Source of the DNA: Paraspadella gotoi
Lineage: Eukaryota > Chaetognatha
DNA length: 64,000 nt
Assembly: GCA_051294375.1 (NCBI GenBank)
Contig: CM119265.1
Location: forward strand, 17,015,172 to 17,079,171
Direction: 5' to 3'
Each line of letters starts with the position of its first letter. Within the stretch, counting starts at the first letter, position 1. Shown in pieces: positions 48,459-61,665 of the stretch. The notes under the pieces were generated by a model that was not told the origin of the DNA, searched no databases, and was given only the letters and a program-made list of their open reading frames with translations. The translations under genes and the position numbers were made by a program.

Positions 48459-48629
48459 ATGACTGCCTATCAAATAACACACGCTGGACAAGCAATAACC
48501 TCGCTTATATGGTTAATGCCCATCTTTTTGATGTTGATGAGAGTATGCGAGTATATCGGGAGGGCTTTTTTTTATCCGGCCAACGGGATGAACGCCAGCG
48601 TCTCCCCCAGACTATTCACGGACCGTTAG
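48459..48629 (+). CDS. Candidate 56-aa single-pass membrane microprotein
   Basis: An ATG in good context (gcgacaATGa) opens a 56-residue frame with one hydrophobic stretch (ITSLIWLMPIFLMLMRV, about residues 13-29), then EYIGRAFFYPANGMNASVSP. I do not recognise the family. The internal composition, with membrane helix, aromatic belt and mixed polar tail, looks protein-like, unlike the surrounding random frames. A possible AATAAA lies near 48868. It is divergent from Imp. It could be chance, since the frame is short and no homolog was identified. Confidence 0.4.
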   Translation: MTAYQITHAGQAITSLIWLMPIFLMLMRVCEYIGRAFFYPANGMNASVSPRLFTDR

Positions 48630-51600
48630 TTCGACTAAAAATTGGCTGCACAAAAGCTACATTTTAAAAGATATCGGTTTATAAAAAAACCAGATAGTAT
48701 TGCTGCATCCTCGTTGTTTGATCCATAGATAATTAAAATGAGTTAATTACCGTTATCAAGACTGAGTTTAAAAGTTATTAATAATACCAAGTTTAAAAGG
48801 CAGAATCAGATAATACGGTATATATGTACTATCCCATGCGAAAGGGACACAAAAAATTAATTTTAGAAATAAACGTCATCAATATTCAAAAGAATAAGGA
48901 TTTAACCCATACCTGAACTTCGAAATTAATGTCGCCATAACAGTCAAAACTATTATCAGCAAGATTAATTCAAATAAAAAGCATATACCCTTAAGGGAGT
49001 AAAGATATCAAATAAAATATTTTATTACAAATGACATGCGCAATTTATGTTGTAATTTAAGATCTGCCTTTTTCTTTTGTATTAGAAGCGGCATTTAATC
49101 ACCAGTTTGACAAAATGAATAGGATTTTCATTATAAAGGAACAAAGCATATCTCACTGGATTTTAAAGAATTCTTTTACGACAGCCACATTTAAAAAAAT
49201 ATACGGTTAATGAATAAAATAAAACAATTCAAAGTGAAGATCTACAAGTTTTGCTCTGCTCGATTTTTACTTAAACAGTAAAAAAATGATGTAACTCTAT
49301 AATTCTCTCACTATATAGGTATTAGGTATAATATAAGTTATATTCATAAGATTTTGAAAATGATAAAAAGTGACTAAAGTTTAAGAAACAATCTTATAAA
49401 TTCAAATTTATAAAGCTGTACAAAAATGTACATACATAGAAATATATTTTTTCAATGACATAAAAGACTTCGATGGTTTAAGATTATTAATATTATTAAT
49501 AATTACTACTAATATTTTTTTAAATAACTAAAAGACTACGATAAACTATGATTTTTTGGGGGGATGTGGGGTTTAATAAAACAAACACGATTTGAAAATT
49601 CTACTGAAAACGAGATCTCTTTGAAAGGGGAAAGATCGTACATTTCTAAAATAATTACGGCAAGTTTAATCCATTTCGTCTCTCTGGATTAATAAAGATT
49701 TACAGAAATCAGCAAGTTCGAGATGTTGCGCCGCAGATCGGTTAATTTCATTATCAAATATATTTTTTGGCTGGTAAATAAGTTTTAATATATATTATAA
49801 CCTCCATAAGAATGAATAAAAAAGATTCTTTCTCGACAACAAAATTATTTAATGCATACAAATACTTCCAAAAGAGGTAGTCTATTTTCACTTTTTTTTG
49901 ATCAAGAGGATTACTTACATTATTATTAATATTATATTTAATACAATTTTTTTAATATCTGAATTAAGATTTATTCCTGAATCTATCCTAATTGAGATGA
50001 TGCAATAACCATTTGACCTGAGACTGAAAAAAAAGAGAATTTTAAAAGTAATAAAAAAGAACCGGAAATTAATATAAAAAAATATAAGATAAAAAAAAAT
50101 AAAAAATAATTTTTTTTTTGAAAAATGAATTTTCTTTTGCATGGAACTCTTTCATTTTTTGTCACACATAAATGAGACACAGCTCATCTGAATCACAAGA
50201 GGCCAACGTTTCTCGATACATAAATTTTATTTTTCAATTCTTACATTTTTTTTTTATTTTTCGAATTTTACATTAAAATGCTGAAAAATAACTGGAAAGG
50301 AACTGCGAGTTTTATTTTCCATCATGGTATTGAAAAAACATGAACAAATGTCTTATGGTTTGTCACTTATCTGTAAATTAAATAAAATAAACAAGTGTAA
50401 CATGAAATAAACTACATTTACTTTCTGATCACGTGCACGCATGCCAACATTTCATTGTCACGAGACTAAACAAGTCTGAAACTTATGCACAAGATTATAT
50501 ATCTACTATAAAATTAAAATCAAATGGGGCGGGGGTTCAAAACCTTGGCCTTGAAGTCTACTTACAGGTAAGAAAAGAATTTTTAAAAAACGTTCAATTT
50601 TAATGCCTTTATTGTTGATATCAAAATTACAATATTACTATATAATTATAAATAATATTTAAATCAATCTTATTTTTTTCATTGATTCTGATAGAGAAGA
50701 AAAAGTTAAATATAAAATATAATTACAACTTTTAAAAATTTTTACGTTTTCTTAAATCAAAATTAAGAAAAACTAATAAAATTTTCGACAGATGACAATG
50801 ATAATTTTTAACGGTTTTTTCTTATTTTTCACCCTTTTATAATCAAATATCAAAAAAAGAACAACTTTTTAAAATCTACCTGAATCTGATCTTAATAAAA
50901 ATTAAAAAAATTGTCTTTCCTATCTATAAATAAATATTAAAAAATTAATATATGGGTATAGATTATGTTAAAAAATTGTTGTGTCTATTCAAATATTTTT
51001 AAAAATGTATAAATTTTCGTTTAACCAATAACCAACCTTACTTAACGTGATACCTCACTACTCTGATAAGTATATACTAAAATTACACGAATTATGCCGA
51101 GATTATGTGACTGCTTATCGTATCTTACTACCAAGTACTTAAAAAAAATAACTAAAAAAAAATAATAATATTATAACAAAAAAGTACCTCCTTAAACTCT
51201 TCTACCTTTTTTCAACCCTAAGCCTAAGATTGGGCAATAATGGTCTAGGTTCAGTTTGTTGACGGAACTAATTCTGGCCAACCAGCTGAAAACTTGGTTC
51301 AATCATTGACATATCTGGCTTAAAGTCCTTAAAATATTATCAAGACTTATATGGGGAAGGCACTATGATACAAACATTTAACAACAATGGCAACAAGATA
51401 TCTTTCATCAACATTTTGACATCTGTCATAAGGAATCAACAAAGGAAAAATATCAATTCAATAGCCACATCACGGTAAGTTAAAATTCATAATCATACTT
51501 CCCTATGAACAATGAACGGAGGAAGAACGGCACAAAAATTTCAACTATAACTATAAGCATCTTCTAACGAACACGGATGGAGTTCCTGATAAAACATAAG

Positions 51601-52037
51601 AAGCAAAATCTCCCGACTTTTAGTAATGTGATTAATTTTTTTTTAAATCTAGAAAAAGTAAAAAAAAATGCTTTTAATAATCAAATCCAACCATTCCTGA
51701 CAAAATATTACTAAAAAGGTTATATTTATATTTAATGTTTCAATTAATAAGGAAATACTTCAAAAAGCAGTTTGTTAGGAAAAGAGACAGCAAATGGAAA
51801 TACTTCACGAATATGGCCCGTAGTTTAAAAAGGAAAGTTGCCCAATTAATACCCGAATCAAAAGACTCGCTAGTATAAAGCACACATTGAAAGTGAATTG
51901 AGAAGACACTGAACAAGGTTTAATTTTTTGACTAGTTTTGGAAATATAAACTATCACATGGATTAAAAACGATCACGAGGCGGCCGGGGGAAAGGCTACG
52001 AATTAAAAATTCAAGAAAGACAAAACTTACGAGCCTG
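48630..52037. other. 3.4-kb AT-rich spacer, no gene seen
   Basis: Only a family D repeat copy (about 50630-50950) is recognisable. No frame has protein-like composition. It should contain the 3' UTR of the ETS-ending gene at its right side. Confidence 0.5.
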
Positions 52038-55000
52038 TCAAATGGGTCTGTACGGTTGGCAAAACTGATAAACCAATCTTTGACTTTTGTCCGTTTTCTT
52101 TATAATTCCCTTCTTGTAGTATTGTCGAATAGACCTGGAAAGTTTGTCGTAGTTCATTGCTGGTCGGTTCTTTCGTTTTCCCCAAAGAGTTGCAACCAAA
52201 TTTGAATCATCTATTTTGAATATTCCTAAAGAAAAAACAAGGGATTCAAAATATTATCATACAATATTTTACCTTACATTCACAAGTAATCATGGGACGA
52301 AAGGAATCAAAATGATGAACTTCAAAAAATGTTACCAGTGTTTACGGACTACGTATAAATTTACTATCGTGAGCATATAAACAGTTTTGTTCCGCATACC
52401 TTTTTGTTTGTCGACCCAGCGAATTGCGCTACTGTACGCCTGAGGTTCCATTAGTAATTCTCTGAGAAACTGCCAAAGTTGTATAGTTTGTTTCTGCCAC
52501 GGCGGAACGCCGCCCGGTGACAAGGCGCCAGGCGAAACAGCACCGGCACGATGATGATGGTTATAGTTTTCCGCTTTAAGGCGAACATTGGGATCAAACT
52601 GGGAGTCAACCTCGGACGGGGAAAAGGGGCGTCTAGGAGAAGAGGGAGATCGGCAAGGTCGAGAAATCGGGAACAGTTTCTGGGAAGATCCAGGCAGGGA
52701 TGAATTGAAGAAAGGGGCGTGACTGAGATGGTAGGCGTCCGCGTTGGCGCTGCCCGTCGAGTTGCGTCGTATCTCATGTTCCTCGCGTCTCGGTACCACG
52801 AGTCTTTCCTCCTGCAAAGAATACTTCCGGCGGACAGCGGCGTCGTCGATGGCGACGTTGGGGCTTAGATGTTCCACAGGAGATCCCTGCTCCGAGCCAG
52901 GAGATGAAGACGTCGAGAGTGTGGACGGTGACGCCAGACTCTGCTGCGATCCACCAGAAGAGTTCCAGCCTACGTACGAATAATTAACTTTATTTATTAT
53001 CATGAAACAGCAAAATTTCCACTTTTATCATTTACGTATTTAAACCCCACATTATATATTGTAAATTTTTGTAAGAAGCTCGATTTTCAGACTTTTTAGA
53101 TTTATTTACAAGTTTTTTTGAAATAAATAGAGGATTCGTTTTTATTTCAAGGCGGAAAAAGGGACACTGGCATTGCTCGTTTCCCCCCCCCCTCCAATAA
53201 AAAAAACGAGAGCCGAGAAAGGGTTATGCTTTTCTCCTGAACTTCGCGGGGTGGAGACGGTTTCACCGCTTTTTTCCTCAAAATACACAAAATGGAATTC
53301 GTTAAATCGGGGAAAAACCCATTCGTGGTCGACCTTTCAACCAAATAAAAAAAAACTTAGAAAAAAGTCGTGTAAAGGTTTAAATTCGATAACCATCAAT
53401 TTTGGTGCAAGGATCAGAACTCATATTTCTTTTATTGTATTTTTTTCCCCTAGCATTTCCGACAAATTAGAAACTAATTAAGATCACGATGTATACGTAT
53501 AGACTATAGTTTATATAGAGTGACTAATTCCCTATACCCAATTCCAACACCTCCGGCATCACCGGTAGTTATCTGCGGAAGTGGAAGGTAGGTCTGGGAC
53601 GACCAAGCCGAGACGTTGGGCGGCATTACAGACGAGTGCGGAAAGCCTGGACTGAGCGACGCCGTGGGCGGTAAAAGACCAGTATGCGTCGTGAGACAAG
53701 GAGAATTGGAAGAAGCCAATCTTGAGTCTGAAGCCTCAAACCGATTTCCCGGAAGGGGAGAATGAAGATGGCGGGGGGATTGACTTCGGGGTGACGCGGG
53801 GTGAGGTGAGCGAGAATGAGGATGCGGAGAATAAACGACGGGTGAATTGGAGGCTGGTCGGAGGGACGAAAAGTGATGAAAAGCGACTGGAGAGCACGCC
53901 GGGGGCGGTGGCGGAAGACAGGACGCAGAGTTCCTTCTCGAGAGATCGATGGCACGGGCGCCATCCTCGTCAGCCTCCTCCATAACATCTTCAGATCGGT
54001 CGCCGGAAAATCGCCGATCGGTCGAGCTCGGCGCCAGAGATATGCCCGAGTCCCGCCGTAGAGTTCCAGTGTCCATGGGTTCCTCCCCAGAAGCGGCGAG
54101 TGCGGCTCCAAGGTGAGGTTCGAAAGGCGTGACAGCGATCGCCGCTCCTCCTTCGACGTCGACGTATTCGTCCGAGTCTTTGGAGTCTTTGGACGACGAA
54201 AGAGCGAAACCGACGCCGAACGGAAGCGACAATCGGTTTTCCCGCGATTCGGGAAGAGGCGGACAAAAGAAAGGAGATGGGTTGGAGAAGGATATGGGCG
54301 ACGATCCCGAGGCGCGGGTCGAAGGTGTCGTTAGGATGCCAGAGTCACCACCCGGGGACGACGAACTGAAAAAAATATACGAGATATATAACAAAACAAT
54401 ATCGATAACAAAAAGGGAAAAGAGGAAACACGCTGCAGAGAAACAGAGAACAAGAACCCCAGCCTCTTTTTCTTTTATTGTCTTTTTTATATAGGTCAGA
54501 AGTCAAATGAATAGGCAGAAGAAAAAAGAAAAGAGGATAAGAAATATTTTAACGTGGCTTTATTTTAGTTCTCAAATTGATATAGCAAAAGAACTTTTTT
54601 ACCACCCGTCATAGGAGTTAGTTATAGTTACAGTACCTCGATTAATTAAAGAAATTCGGCATGAATGCATTTCTGTTGATTCCCTTAAATAAAATGTTTT
54701 CACATTCTTTTAATCCTTTTCATTCAAATCTTTCCCCCTCTAATTTTTTTCTTTATGCGTAGTCAACTTTGGAACAATTCATACCTTCTCATAGGTTGAG
54801 GAAAAGAAAAACGAGAGTGGTTGGCAGTGACCGAATGCGGCAGTGGAGACCCTCTCACGCCCATGGAGTCACTGTGGTGGTGTCGATAACGAAAAATAAA
54901 AGAAGAAAATTAAAAGATGTATTGAAGAATCGGAAAAGTGTGAAAAACGAACTCTGACAAATACTGTAAGAAATTTTAAAATTACTATTTTTTAAAGAGA

Positions 55001-55150
55001 AAGCAGTGCAAAGAAAATGGGTGATAAGCTCGATTGAAAATATCTTTTCAGAAACGTACAAAATGGCAAAGATAAAAAATGAGTTATGTGCCCTTTGTCT
55101 TAAGTTGTTATTTTTAACTATTTATCATTTCATAGTCCATAATTCAAACC

Positions 55151-55195
<45 letters not shown>

Positions 55196-55331
55196 ATGTT
55201 GACAGCTAAGCGACGAACGAAGCTCAAGCTTTAGGGGAAAAAGAAATTCGCAGATAAAGGTTTAAAGAGAGCGAGAGCAACGGCAATGGCCAAATATTGT
55301 GCGGAAAAGAAAGAAAAGCGAAGGAATAAAC

Positions 55332-55398
<67 letters not shown>

Positions 55399-57567
55399 AA
55401 AAGAGTATTCGGTGACAGGACAGCAGAGGCCACAGTTTCTCAACCCACAATGTAAGGGCTGTGGGATCAGGAGAGGGCCTCACCTGCTGCCGGTGTTCGG
55501 CACGCCTTGCTCCTCGTCACTCCTCGGAGGGGCGGGAGTGATAAGGACCTCGGGTGGGGCGCGTGGTGGTGAAGCAGCGGCGGGTAGCGAATCACTATTG
55601 GCGCGATTTTGGCGACCATGAGGGAAATTGATCGATTGTATCGATTCCAGTACTTGCTGGGGGAAACTATTAAAAAACATAACAGCCGAATTTACGTATA
55701 TTGCTATACATTAAAAAAACTTTCAAAAAGAAAAAAGAAAAAAGCTACCTACCTGTCTCTGGGTTGGCTTCTGGTAAGATCTAAGTATTCTTCGCAGTCT
55801 ATCTCTAATTTGGCCATGAGTTCCGCCAATTTCCTAGCTTTTCGCAACTCGTTCTCCTGAATGATGACGCAAAGATGTTCGGTCAGTCTTTCTTTCATCT
55901 CTGTTTTTCTGTGCAGATCCATTTTGGCACGAATATACTCCGCTTCTGCCGTCTCGAAGACTTTCCTGAAGATGAGGCGATTTTTAAATAAGGACAAAAA
56001 GGACCAAATCGCGGTTCAGACTCACTGCGCCTCCAAGTAGTCCCGAGAAGCCTCCTCGATCTTGTCTCTGAGGATAGAGACGTCGACGTTAAGCTGCTGG
56101 TCGAGGCTCTGGAGCTCACGTTGAACCACTTGAAGTTTGTGCTGCTCGGCGTTGGTGGCGCGACGCTTGGCCTCTAAAGCCGCCGAGAGCATCTCGCGTC
56201 GCATCCGGTTCGCCTCTTCCATTTGTCGTTGATGCTCTCGAAACGCTTCAACGTTCTGTAGCTGCCGTCTAATTTTAAAAATAAAAAAATGGTTAAACAA
56301 GTTCCTACTCATAAAAATTAAATTAAACTAAGACTTCAAAAAAATTGTAAGATTTTATGTATAGTTAATAACATTTAAAAACCAAAGCTTGTCCAAAGTC
56401 AGGGGCAATATAGCTTATTTATTAAATGAATGGATAATTTTTACATTGGTTGTACCAATTTCATTTAATAATAGAAGCATTTAAAGTTTATTGAATTACT
56501 ATAAATCAGAAAAAAAATTTCAATTCAGAATTTTTAAAATATTATTACAAGATTTCAAGTTGTTTTATCGGTTCAAATTAGCAAAACTGTAAAAATTAAA
56601 GTATGATGATGATGAAGATTTTTAACTCATTTATCATCGAAATATCGAAAAACGAATTATACTTTGTGTAGTCTTTAGACCTATGCATTGATTAATATTT
56701 AAACGCTTCAATTTTATACTGTTCTTCATTAGGTAAAAAAGGGTAGTAAATATTGATTAAATATAATTTAATTTAATATATGATGGACAAATGAATTTTG
56801 TATTACAGAACTCCTAATGATAAAAAGTGATAAATTTTTGCCCGCCTTATTATATATACATACTTTTCACAGAAAAAAAATCTCTAGTGATGGTTTCTTA
56901 AATTTTCCCAACAACAATGATACTATAACAAATTATTGATGTAATAGTAATTGATTGAAGTAATAGTAATTGATTGATTGATTTAATAGTAATTGATTGA
57001 TGCGATGATAATCAATTATTGATTCAATAATAACCAATTATTAATGCGATAATAACCAAACATTAATACTATGATAACCAAAGGATTGAAGCGATGATAA
57101 CCAAAGGATTGAAGCGATGATAACTAAAAGGGTAACTTTACTATTCGACGTCCGTAACCAACCTTTTTACCACCGGTCGGTACTTTGTTAATTTTGTTTT
57201 CCCTCTAGCGTCGTCTCACTTTGCGCAATAATATACATTTTTTTTGTTCAGTGATACAAATTTTATAATAAATAATAATTGTTTTAAATTTATTTTAATT
57301 GCTATTTTTATGTTTAAGGTAGAAAATGAATTGTTTTTTACGTACGAGTTTTATAAAGAAACATTTAGGACATGTTTTAGCTTCAATATAAGCCTTTATC
57401 AACGCAAAAACGAATTGATTTGTAAAACAAATATTTTCATAGACTTTCTCTCTCTCTCTTTCTCTTCAAACTTCAAAGTTTATAAAATTTGTTATAAAAA
57501 GTTTTTTTTCCTTTACCAGTATTTTTTTTTTTGCTTAACAAATTTTTTATATAAGTCACTCGTAAGA

Positions 57568-57643
<76 letters not shown>

Positions 57644-60600
57644 ACCGCAAGAGAGAGAAAGAGAAAAAAAAGATAAAGAGAAGCTGGACAACCGCTGGAC
57701 AGCCGATGCAGAGCTTAACTCTTTTTAAACGAATCAGAAGAAGCAGCGATGGAAAAAAAGAGAAAGAGCGACATATAATTAAAAGAGAGAGCGACATATA
57801 TTTAAAAAAGAGAGCTAAACAGCCGCTGGACAACCGCTATAGAGCTGAACTCGTCTATATATATACAAATTATTTTGTAAATAAAACAAACAATTGAGTG
57901 GAGGAATATGAAACATAACAATTTAAATTTTAGCTTCCTATGCTATGGTTACAATTTTCAATATTAAAACAGCGTGACGACGACGACGGCACAAAGAAGC
58001 AATACTAAATGGTTATCCACGCCGTCTGGCGAGATTAAAACCTGCTTAATGATAAAAACTAGAAATAATTGTACCGAATCGCTTCTTCGTCCTCGACCGT
58101 CCTTTGATTGTCTCTTTCATTTAGGGATTTTTCTGCAGCGCTTACGAGAGGTGGCGAAGGGTTGGAGATTGATTCCTCGTCTGAACAAAAGTCGAAATGA
58201 GGGGAAGAAAATTCTAGGACGTTTTAATTTATTCTGAAATTTATTGAAAAAAAAAACGTCAAAAAGAAAAACCTACAATTGTGACAAAAGTTCTGACAAA
58301 ACTTTTCAGCGTTTGCATCAAATCTGATTCATCATTTAATACCAATTTAATATCTAGTTAAATCTTATTATATAAAATATCCACTAATTATTATCAAATT
58401 TGACAGCGTTTACCGTTTGGTTTGAATCGCCATTAATTGTAAACATTACTTACGAATTACGGTACAAATTAGGTATATTAGAATTCCTAGATATGCAATT
58501 ACTCTTACCGTGGATTTTGTGATCAGAGGGAGCAACAACGGCGATGGCCGTCACTTTTCCTTGAGACAGCGAGCTATCGAGGTTGAGATCAAATTCGCCT
58601 TGCTCGTTCTTCAGTTCCGGGGATGTGGCGTCATCAGCGACGCCCTGTTCGCCTTTTGTTCCCATCTCCATCTTGACAGGGGATACAATGTCTGCTCCAA
58701 GTGAGACGTCCCCGATGATGGCCGTGGGTCGGGGCGAGGTTGCGGCCGCCGCCGCCGACGAGGCGGCAGATGCGGGCCGCGACAGCGACGGAGAGGAACA
58801 AGGAGACAATGATGGTACGGATTCGCGAGAGCGGGGTCCGCCAAAAAAGGCGGAGGACGGCAACTTGGGCTGAGACGGCAAAATATTGCTTCCGATCGAC
58901 GAAAACGCAAATGGGCGTCGTTGGGAAACGTCAGAGGGTTCACCTAAAATGGGAAAAGCAACTGCGTGAGCATCGAAACTTTTTTCCTTTTTTATTCATA
59001 AAGAAAAATGATTCTGATCTAAAAGCCTTGTAACGAAATAAGAATGCAAAGAATGTCGACGATAAAAAAGCCAGAGCACCTTTGTTTCGAAAACAGGATG
59101 TAAACGAGAGACGGACGTAACTCGAAGCCGGATGTTACGAAGAAGAGAAATGATTTCGCTTTCTGAGAACAAAAATTGTTCCGATGTTTCAAAATAGGAT
59201 CGAAGACGAAAACGCGAAAGAAATGATCGGGCGCTACTAAGGAGAAGGTAAGAAGGAAGAGAGAGAATGATAAGCGGGTTTTTGCGCTTTTCCGCGACTC
59301 TTCAATCTGGAAAGTCTTCATCTGGAAAGAAGCAATGGTTGGGCGTGCTGAAAAAAAAAAAACCCTGGCACCTGGCCGTCGACCAATTGGCAGCCCCGGG
59401 AACGAGCCTTCTGGGGGAGAAGAAACCTTTTGTGATGGCGTAAAAGGAAAAATTTTCTTCGAAAAATAAATTCAGAAAATGAAGGGGAAAATGAAGAGGG
59501 AACTAGGGGGGGGGGGAAACATTGCCGAGGGGCAGATTGAAAATCTCTTATGCATGTTTAATAGTTTTTTTCGAAAGGGATATCGTTTGTAAACGCGAAC
59601 AATTTTCTAATTTTGCCCGAAATATTGTTGTGCGGTTTACTGCGCGACAAACCCGGAAGCAAACCAACCGTTCAAGAAAACCGGTGTTATCTGATAAAAA
59701 GAAATTCATGAGCCTCAGAACCGCTTTCTAGTCGATCCGCCGTCGATATTCGTGGAGACGGATTTAAGCCATCACCGAAAAAAAAAAATACGGACAAGTT
59801 CGTCTAAAGTTTCCAATCACCCTCCGTTCACCCCCACAGACATTTCCTTCGCCTCTCCTTTCCCTCCACCCTTTTCACCGCCTTTTCGCCAACGCGAAAA
59901 AACGGCCGGCCGTGATAAAAAGAAAAAAAAAGCAACTGCTTAGCGACGGCCGGCGCTGACGTCATCACTGACGCACATCCGCTTGGTTGACTCTTCAGTC
60001 TTCACCCTTTAACTTTTAACATCTTACTATCCTTGCACCAAAGAAAAAAAATTCACGACACATTTTAAAAGACAGTCAATCTTTTTAATTTTTTACCTAA
60101 AAGATTTATCGTACTTGCTAAGTAGATTGTAAAATATTGTTGATTTCGGTTATAACTGATGGGCATGTTTAAAAAAAATGAAAGCTACGAATAAGGTTAA
60201 GGGAGTTAAGGCTGTAGCAGAATAATTTGTGCCAGATATAGCGATAACTGGATAATAATTCATACCTAAAACCTATTATCTTTAAAAGGAAACAACGCCC
60301 CAAAACAAACATCAGTTTGAAAGAAAATTTAAAAAAATGCAAAATATAACGAGTCCCTTCCAAAATCCCATCATTAAACTTATTTTCAAAAAAAAAAAAA
60401 AAGGTTTCGACTGAATTTTTTCTACCCTTTCACACGTTAGACCTCTTTCAAACAGACTGGGGGGCGCCCCAGAGAAGACGCTTTAGTCGGAGCGGCTTGC
60501 CAAGTCGATCCTTCTCCCTCACTCTTTTTCCATTCCTGTTCTCCGAGGAGAACCAGGAACGCTTCTCGGGAAGGATGGAAGCGAGGGCCATCGACGGCGT

Positions 60601-61364
60601 ATGACGTCAATCCAGATGACGTCAATCACGGATTCTTTCGCCTTCGAGCCTCGAAAAGCCACTAAAAACATCGAGATTTACAGAGAGAGAGAAAAAAAAG
60701 AAAAGAAGAAAAAAATAAAGGTGGAGGGAAATCCACATTTTTTTAGAAATGAAAATAAAATCTAAAATTGAATATTGTTTTTATTTGAAAAACCTTTTTG
60801 CCAAATAAAAATTTTGACCAGCAAGAGATAATTATCATAAATTTAAAAAAAAATTTTTTTTAGTCGAGGTAAGCTCTATTTAACGACGGGGAGAGTGATT
60901 AAAACAAAATTTAGATGAATGATAGACTGACTTTAGGGCGAATAGAGAAGCTTTTCTCTTTGAAATCTGAATCTAAAGTGATAAATAAAAGAAATCTCAA
61001 AAAATGTTACTGATATTTTGATCGAGGATTAACTATTCTAAATATTAAATTCCTAGATAAAAAACAAATTCATTAATCAAATTTCTTTAAAAATTAACAA
61101 AGCCGAATCCAAAAGAAAACGATATTTAAGCTTAAATTATTATTGATAAAAACATAATTTTCACAATCAAAAAACGAAAAAAATTGAGTAAATATAAAAC
61201 TCACGTTTTGTAGTTTCTCCCACGTATTTGGCACTAGCCGCGTGGCGCGTCTCCTCATCCGAGTCGCGCTCTGCATTCTCGCCACTTCCGGTTGCGACGT
61301 CGGCCGTCGGGTGCCGAATCCGCGCCAATTCGGCGTCCGAGAATCCCACGAACCCACCGTCCAT
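52038..61364 (-). CDS. GORAB golgin joined in frame to an SPDEF-like ETS domain (fusion or read-through gene)
   Basis: Nine exons: 61364-61205, 58943-58509, 58180-58075, 56268-56026, 55965-55753, 55666-55484, 54365-53563, 52969-52400, 52225-52038. All phases agree, for 966 aa. Residues 1-385 are GORAB (RAB6-interacting golgin): start [11 protein letters not shown], then coiled coil [20 protein letters not shown]-like (here [20 protein letters not shown]), [15 protein letters not shown] and [20 protein letters not shown]. Residues 386-870 are Ser/Pro-rich and disordered. The C-terminus is an ETS domain: [51 protein letters not shown] and [11 protein letters not shown], ending QFCQPYRPI like SPDEF. 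No Pointed domain is present. Without splicing at 55753, GORAB stops at 55749, and an ATG at 55680 could start ETS alone. So it may be two tightly packed genes or one chimera. Confidence 0.75.
55155..55192 (+). repeat. (CT)n microsatellite
   Basis: About 19 CT units lie 140 bp from a longer (GA)n tract in the same intron. The two are complementary in any transcript. Confidence 0.95.
55333..55396 (+). repeat. (GA)n microsatellite
   Basis: About 31 GA units lie in the intron after exon 6 of the GORAB-ETS gene, close to exon 6 (55484-55666). Confidence 0.95.
56391..56466 (-). repeat. Short repeat, partner of 2664-2738
   Basis: Its reverse complement is nearly identical to 2664-2738. It lies in GORAB-ETS intron 3. 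Confidence 0.75.
56938..57130 (+). repeat. Imperfect tandem repeat, about 23-26 bp units
   Basis: Units such as gatgataaccaaaggattgaagc recur at the right side. On the left are shorter, diverged forms (taatagtaattgattga). Unit drift from left to right is visible. It lies in GORAB-ETS intron 3. Confidence 0.75.
57569..57850 (+). repeat. 70-bp A tract with GA-rich element
   Basis: A run of about 70 A precedes GA-rich sequence and repeats of CAGCCGCTGGACAACCGCT type (around 57690 and 57820), plus two agagagcgacatata units. It is related to 17250-17400. The long pure A run may also reflect assembly slippage. Confidence 0.6.
59957..59964. promoter_or_regulatory. Full CRE palindrome
   Basis: TGACGTCA is the consensus CREB/ATF site. 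It lies in GORAB-ETS intron 1, in a GC-rich patch (gacggccggcgc). Confidence 0.5.
60602..60624. promoter_or_regulatory. Two CRE palindromes 15 bp apart
   Basis: TGACGTCA occurs at 60602-60609 and 60617-60624, both followed by ATC/AAT. The 15-bp repeat unit hints at a local duplication or an enhancer. It lies in GORAB-ETS intron 1. Confidence 0.5.
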
Positions 61365-61665
61365 GGCGTGCGCGAGAGGGTGCGGGAATGAAATATATAT
61401 TACTCGTTCCGCTAAGAGGTTAGCATCTTTGTTTTAGGTTTCCGTAACACAGGAAGTTCCGTGTACGACCGCGAGATGTTGTAAAAGTTTCTTGACTTGA
61501 GGCACGTTAGACTTTGTCCTGGGGTTTCGAAAGCGAAGAAAATCTAGAGAAATGTCGCAGTATCGAAAATCCCTCCCGCGTTGAGCTGGGGAAGGAGGAA
61601 ATATGTTCCGTGTGGCGACGCGGTGACGACGGCCACTTGATAACCTGAAACGCAAGAGCGAGCGA

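Noticed and set aside
52025-52060. Alternative ETS ending [12 protein letters not shown] followed by GTAAGT
   Set aside because: It needs removal of one T. The unshifted frame ends QFCQPYRPI like SPDEF, so no frameshift is required. The GTAAGT match is noted as coincidence or decay.
57244-57897. 217-codon plus-strand frame with poly-lysine
   Set aside because: It translates a 70-base A run and AT-rich sequence, with no protein-like composition.
60437-60625. Minus-strand frame in GORAB-ETS intron 1, tested as an extra coding exon
   Set aside because: The frame that would fit the phase of exon 1 stops at TGA before a donor. Joining exon 1 directly to 58943 restores arginine in frame.
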